Assembly (NCBI GenBank): GCA_031285945.1
Contig: JAITVF010000074.1
Location: 1 to 9,242 of the forward strand
Origin: Oscillospiraceae bacterium
GTDB taxonomy: Bacteria > Bacillota > Clostridia > Oscillospirales > Ruminococcaceae
Direction: 5' to 3'
DNA: 9,242 bases
Of this stretch, positions 6,508 through 9,242 are shown piece by piece; positions within the stretch are counted from its first letter, which is position 1, and every line of letters starts with the position of its first letter. The notes beneath the pieces are model-generated. The model did not search any database and was not told where the DNA came from. It saw only the letters and a program-made list of their open reading frames with translations. A program made the position numbers and the translations under genes.

Positions 6508-7680
6508 TTACGCCGAGACCTTTACGGCGTTCATGGCCTCCAGGGCTCCCGCGTGAACCACGTCGCCGTCAATAGTTGTGAGAACGCCGGTCACGATTTC
6601 ATCGTTCCGGTCAAGGACGATAGAGCCGTCTCTCGTGAGGTATTTGAGGAGATTGTAAATATTCATAGAGAACATCCAGGTAGCGCTGGCGGGCAGCATT
6701 CCGGGAATATTCTTTATGCCCGAAACGGTGACGCCGTACTTTACAGTCTCTTCGCCGGGGACGGTGCTCTCGCAGTTGCCCCCCTGGTCTACCGAGATAT
6801 CTACGATGCAGGAGCCGGGCTTCATTCCCTTGAGCATCTCGTCGGTGATAAGTACGGGGGCAAGCTTGCTGGGAACCAGAGCGGAGAGGAAAACTATGTC
6901 CATATCCTTAATAGCTTCGGCGAGAACGGCGCGCTCGGCCTCGAGCCATTCGCCGCTCAGCGCGTTGGCGTAGCCGCCGGCGCCCACGGCTTCCTCGGCG
7001 GGAACGGTGGTGTCGATAATCTTTGCGCCCAGAGACTGCGCCTGCTCTACCGCGGCGGGGCGGATATCCATAGCGTGTACAACGGCGCCCAGGCGCTTAG
7101 CGGTCGCTATGGCCTGAAGCCCTCCCACGCCGGCGCCGACTACAAGGGCCCTGGCGGGCTTAACGCTGCCCACGGCGCAGAACATCTGGGGCATAAACTC
7201 GGCCAGATGATTGGCGGCTATAAGTATCCCCTTATATCCGGCGCAGGTGCTCATTGAGGTGAGGGCGTCCATGTTCTGCGCGCGGGAGATGCGGGGAACG
7301 CCGTCGAGCGTAAGGGAAACGACCCCCTTTTTAGCGAGGCTTCTGACCATCTCGTGGTTGGCGGGTGAAGCCGGATGTATAAAGGTGATAAGGTACTGGC
7401 CCGCGTGCATCATGTCCACCTCGTGGCAGTTCTTTGCTTTGTTGAACTGGGGCTCCTTTACCTTAAGAATAACCTCGGCCTTGCCGTAGACCTCGGCCGC
7501 GTCCGCGAGTATGCCGGCGCCCGCCTGAGCGTAGAGCTCATCCGCGAAAAAGGACCCCGCGCCCGCGCCCGCCTCCACAAGAACGTTGTGGCCGTCGGCT
7601 ATCATTTTTGCTACCGTCTGGGGCGTGGCCGAAACTCTGTTTTCTCCGTGCATGACTTCTTTAACTATACCGATAATCAT
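6508..7680 (-). CDS. pntAA: NAD(P) transhydrogenase alpha-1 (NAD-binding) subunit
   Basis: Peripheral cytoplasmic subunit that binds NAD(H) and passes hydride to NADP+ bound on PntB. The 390-residue protein starts MIIGIVKEVMHGENRVSATP, shared by PntA and alanine dehydrogenases. The transhydrogenase assignment rests on PRISRAQNMDAL (129-140), which contains the Arg-Gln-Asp set (R130, Q135, D138) known from the R. rubrum enzyme, on NAD-fold VVGAGVGGLQAIATAKRLGA (180-199) with acidic D205 after it, and on DQGGNCE (298-304). The adjacent membrane subunit genes settle it. The chain ends after domain I without membrane helices, matching a split subunit. GGGAGG (7689-7694) lies 8 nt before the ATG. 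It is the first gene of the pnt unit. An Lrp-type regulator gene lies 159 nt upstream in the same direction. Confidence 0.96.
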   Translation of the reverse strand: MIIGIVKEVMHGENRVSATPQTVAKMIADGHNVLVEAGAGAGSFFADELYAQAGAGILADAAEVYGKAEVILKVKEPQFNKAKNCHEVDMMHAGQYLITFIHPASPANHEMVRSLAKKGVVSLTLDGVPRISRAQNMDALTSMSTCAGYKGILIAANHLAEFMPQMFCAVGSVKPARALVVGAGVGGLQAIATAKRLGAVVHAMDIRPAAVEQAQSLGAKIIDTTVPAEEAVGAGGYANALSGEWLEAERAVLAEAIKDMDIVFLSALVPSKLAPVLITDEMLKGMKPGSCIVDISVDQGGNCESTVPGEETVKYGVTVSGIKNIPGMLPASATWMFSMNIYNLLKYLTRDGSIVLDRNDEIVTGVLTTIDGDVVHAGALEAMNAVKVSA

Positions 7681-7717
7681 ATTGCGAACCTCCCGTTATT
7701 TTTGAAAAGCTATCGAA

Positions 7718-7740
7718 AAGGCATTTCGTCAGGATGCCTT
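7718..7740 (-). promoter_or_regulatory. Hairpin in the pntAA leader
   Basis: AAGGCAT and ATGCCTT form a perfect 7-bp stem around a 9-nt loop. It lies about 24 nt upstream of the pntAA ribosome binding site and is followed on the minus strand by TTTTC. It could be a weak terminator or attenuator before the transhydrogenase operon. I found no convincing promoter between it and the terminator-like element at 7761-7781. Confidence 0.35.
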
Positions 7741-7760
7741 AACAACCTAAAAATCCGCGC

Positions 7761-7781
7761 AAAAAACACGCCCTCGGCGCG
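7761..7781 (-). terminator. Probable intrinsic terminator of the Lrp-family gene
   Basis: On the minus strand CGCGCC pairs with GGCGTG (five Watson-Crick pairs and one G-U) around a GAG loop, and a run of six T follows directly. It lies about 60 nt after the stop of the regulator gene. If it works, the pnt genes need their own promoter or depend on read-through. Confidence 0.5.
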
Positions 7782-7839
7782 CCCGCGCCAAAGAAAGCTC
7801 TTAGCGATATAAGCGTAGCTGTAAAGAATAAGAGCAAAA

Positions 7840-8301
7840 CTACCGGCTAGCCTCGTCCGGCAGGATAGTTACTTCGTTTTTGGTTGGGAAGAGGACAAGC
7901 TGAGTACGGGTAAGAGATACGCCGGGTATGCTCTTGATGTTTTTAAGGGCGGCGTAGAGATCGTCGGTCGTGGTGGTAACAAGCTTTAAAAGATAATCAA
8001 AATCGCCGGTTATGTAGTTGCATTCCACAATCCGCGAATCACTGTTAACGGCCTCGACAAAGGCGTCGTTATATTTTGGATGCTCCATGCTGACCGACAT
8101 AAAGGCCGCGATATCCATATTAAGCTTTTTGTGGTCGAGCAGAACGGTGTAGCGGTTTATAACGCCGCTAAGCTCGAGCTTCTTGATACGTTCGATCACG
8201 GCCGAAACCGACATGTTGATTTTTCCCGCGATTTCCGACGCGTTGACCCGGGCGTTGGCCTTGAGCGCCTTAAGAATTTTAATGTCGGTTGAATCTATCA
8301 C
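7840..8301 (-). CDS. Lrp/AsnC-family transcription regulator
   Basis: DNA-binding regulator of the leucine-responsive/feast-famine family, which usually senses amino acids and binds DNA as dimers or octamers. The 153-residue protein has the family's normal length. A winged helix-turn-helix occupies about residues 2-52 (DIKILKALKANARVNASEIAGKINMSVSAVIERIKKLELSGVI). A RAM ligand-binding domain follows (about 60-142) with the typical GDFDYLLKL and a central VVECN-like strand (IVECNYITGD). I chose GTG 8301 because AGGGGG (8308-8313) lies 6 nt before it and the protein then begins MIDSTDIKIL, like other family members. A TTG at 8331 would add ten residues without a ribosome binding site. The gene precedes the transhydrogenase operon in the same direction and is divergent from the reductase gene at 8561, so both are candidate targets. 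The effector cannot be read from the sequence. Confidence 0.93.
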   Translation of the reverse strand: MIDSTDIKILKALKANARVNASEIAGKINMSVSAVIERIKKLELSGVINRYTVLLDHKKLNMDIAAFMSVSMEHPKYNDAFVEAVNSDSRIVECNYITGDFDYLLKLVTTTTDDLYAALKNIKSIPGVSLTRTQLVLFPTKNEVTILPDEASR

Positions 8302-8382
8302 AATATGCCCCCTGGCGCCATATACAGCCAAATATTCTTGTATTGGGACTGCCGGTCATATTATAGTTTAATCTCTGCCTTT

Positions 8383-8410
8383 ATTATAGCGAATGCAGAA
8401 ATAATTTCAA
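8383..8410 (-). promoter_or_regulatory. Promoter of the Lrp-family gene
   Basis: On the minus strand TTGAAA (8405-8410), a 16-bp spacer and a perfect TATAAT (8383-8388) form a strong sigma-A promoter, with transcription expected near 8376. A second TATAAT-like box at 8360-8365 lacks a good -35 partner. The leader to the GTG start is about 75 nt. Confidence 0.7.
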
Positions 8411-8452
8411 CATCTAAGGCAATAATCAATAATATTTTTTGATTATTAGATG
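8411..8452. promoter_or_regulatory. AT-rich inverted repeat, candidate operator
   Basis: CATCTAA (8411-8417) and TTAGATG (8446-8452) form an outer inverted repeat. Inside it, AATAATCA (8421-8428) and TGATTATT (8440-8447) form an 8-bp inverted repeat around an AT-rich centre; the right arms of the two overlap by 2 bp. The element begins right at the upstream edge of the -35 box of the Lrp-family gene and lies between the two divergent promoters. AT-rich, loosely palindromic sites are typical of Lrp-family binding, so autoregulation is likely but not proven. Confidence 0.5.
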
Positions 8453-8489
8453 ATTCACAAAAAATATTTTGGAAAATTCTCGCAATTTG

Positions 8490-8524
8490 GGGGAATTGAA
8501 AAATTCCCCGTTATCTGGTAAAAT
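8490..8524 (+). promoter_or_regulatory. Reductase promoter overlapped by a perfect palindrome
   Basis: TTGAAA (8496-8501), a 17-bp spacer and TAAAAT (8519-8524) form a near-consensus promoter with transcription expected near 8531, about 30 nt before the gene. The -35 box is buried in the perfect inverted repeat GGGGAATT (8490-8497), GAAA, AATTCCCC (8502-8509). Because the repeat lies upstream of the predicted transcript start, it should act as DNA, most simply as a repressor operator, not as an RNA hairpin. Confidence 0.65.
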
Positions 8525-8560
8525 AAGGCAAATACAGTTATTCGACACAGGAGGAGCAAC

Positions 8561-9242
8561 ATGATTTACCGGGATATTGGCAAAACCGGAAAAAAGGCGT
8601 CGGTCATAGGCCTTGGCTGCGAGCATCTTGACAGAAAGCCCGCGGAGCAGGTTAACGAGACCATTCGCGCGGCCCTTGAGGGCGGAGTAAACTATATGGA
8701 CGTTTTTATGCCGGGGAAGGAGGTCCGCGAAAATATCGCGGCCGCCTTGGGCTCGGAGCGCAAAAACGTATACCTTCAGGGGCACATAGGCTCCACCGAT
8801 GTTCGCCGGCAGTACGATATAAGCCGCGATATGGACACTGTCCGCAAATACTTTGAGGATTTTCTGAGGATTTTCGGCTACGCCGACTTTGGTATGCTGT
8901 TTTTTGTGGACAGCATGAAGGACTACAAGGCCGTGTTTGACGGAGGCCTCGCCGACTACGCGCTTAAGCTCAAGGAAAAGGGCGACATAGGCCACATAGG
9001 CTTTAGCGCCCACAACCCCATAACCGCCGCTAAGGTTATAGAAACAGGGCTTGTGGATGTTATGATGTTCAGCGTCAACCTGGCCTTTGATCTTTGCCCC
9101 GCCGACGTGGACGTTCTCGACGCCATGGGGGAGGGGGACCTTGCGAAAACGCTCAGCCGCCCCGACCCCGACCGCGCCGCCCTTTACGCCCTGTGTGAGC
9201 GAAAAGGCGCGGGTATCTCGGTCATGAAGCCGCTGGGGGCCG
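8561..9242 (+). CDS. Aldo/keto-reductase-fold protein, 3' end outside window
   Basis: The first 227 residues of a cytoplasmic protein of the aldo/keto reductase superfamily, whose members use NADPH to reduce carbonyl groups on a TIM barrel. The start is ATG 8561, 6 nt after AGGAGG (8549-8554). Family features are MIYRDIGKTGKKASVIGLG at the N-terminus, GVNYMDV (42-48), GDIGHIGFSAHNP (141-153) and VMKPLGA (221-227). The active site is unusual. The conserved aspartate (D47) is present, but the tyrosine position lies in VFMPGKEVREN, the lysine strand reads VYLQGHIGS (70-78) and the histidine strand reads FGMLFFVDS (110-118), so Tyr, Lys and His appear to be lost. From memory, similar MPGKEVREN and QGHIGS sequences recur in clostridial proteins annotated as aldo/keto reductases, so this is a conserved subfamily and not a decayed gene. 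The C-terminus, where some clostridial relatives carry iron-sulfur motifs, is outside the window. Its substrate is unknown. Confidence 0.85.
   Translation, partial: MIYRDIGKTGKKASVIGLGCEHLDRKPAEQVNETIRAALEGGVNYMDVFMPGKEVRENIAAALGSERKNVYLQGHIGSTDVRRQYDISRDMDTVRKYFEDFLRIFGYADFGMLFFVDSMKDYKAVFDGGLADYALKLKEKGDIGHIGFSAHNPITAAKVIETGLVDVMMFSVNLAFDLCPADVDVLDAMGEGDLAKTLSRPDPDRAALYALCERKGAGISVMKPLGA

Noticed and set aside
6553..7257. Open frame of 234 codons on the plus strand opposite pntAA
   Set aside because: The minus-strand frame is an unmistakable transhydrogenase subunit with ribosome binding site and operon context; the plus frame has none of these.
6508..7680. Alanine dehydrogenase instead of a transhydrogenase subunit
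   Set aside because: The N-terminal motifs are shared, but the RAQNMDAL segment and the following pntAB and pntB genes identify it as PntAA.
8302..8331. Ten-residue N-terminal extension of the Lrp-family protein from a TTG at 8331
   Set aside because: GTG 8301 has AGGGGG at proper spacing and gives the standard MIDSTDIKIL beginning; the TTG has no ribosome binding site.
8426..9013. Open frame of 195 codons on the minus strand opposite the reductase gene
   Set aside because: It shares the same DNA as a gene with clear family motifs and an AGGAGG site, begins without a ribosome binding site and gives no recognisable protein. It is a shadow caused by codon bias.
1..9242. A phage-defence, mobile or other new multi-gene system
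   Set aside because: All longer genes belong to known housekeeping or redox families. There are no integrases, transposases, toxin-antitoxin pairs, CRISPR repeats or tRNA-associated junctions in the window.

Overview
The window looks like chromosomal DNA of a Firmicutes bacterium, most likely a moderately GC-rich member of the Clostridia. This rests on strong AGGAGG-type ribosome binding sites, TTG and GTG starts, AT-rich sigma-A promoters in a GC-rich background, and the zinc-ribbon form of valyl-tRNA synthetase. No mobile element, CRISPR array, rRNA or tRNA gene is visible. The content is mostly conserved housekeeping and redox metabolism, and I found no clear new system.

Left part (1-2517). 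The minus strand carries the first 724 codons of valS; the 3' end lies outside the window. Its consensus promoter (TTGCAA-17-TATAAT) faces away from a second consensus promoter on the plus strand (TTGACG-17-TATAAT). About 100 bp separates them, holding tandem 10-bp repeats and short palindromes.

Centre (2518-4778, plus strand). The rightward promoter leads, through a leader with three hairpins, into two very small membrane protein genes (69 and 37 codons, unrecognised). These are followed by prmA (ribosomal protein L11 methyltransferase) and an RsuA-family pseudouridine synthase gene. A perfect 15-bp hairpin that includes the stop codon of the synthase closes this block against the convergent transhydrogenase genes. 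prmA and the synthase gene, with valS next door, give the region a translation and ribosome-modification theme.

Right part (4779-8560, minus strand). A three-subunit proton-translocating NAD(P) transhydrogenase is encoded as pntAA-pntAB-pntB with tight spacing and an 8-nt overlap. It would couple the proton gradient to hydride transfer between NADH and NADP+. Directly upstream and in the same direction is an Lrp/AsnC-type regulator gene with its own promoter and probably its own terminator.

Right edge (8302-9242). Divergent from the regulator gene, a plus-strand aldo/keto-reductase-fold gene runs off the window. It belongs to a subfamily that has lost most of the classical catalytic tetrad. 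The shared intergenic region holds two back-to-back promoters, an AT-rich inverted repeat between them, and a perfect palindrome overlapping the -35 box of the reductase promoter. This is the most regulation-dense and least explained part of the window.
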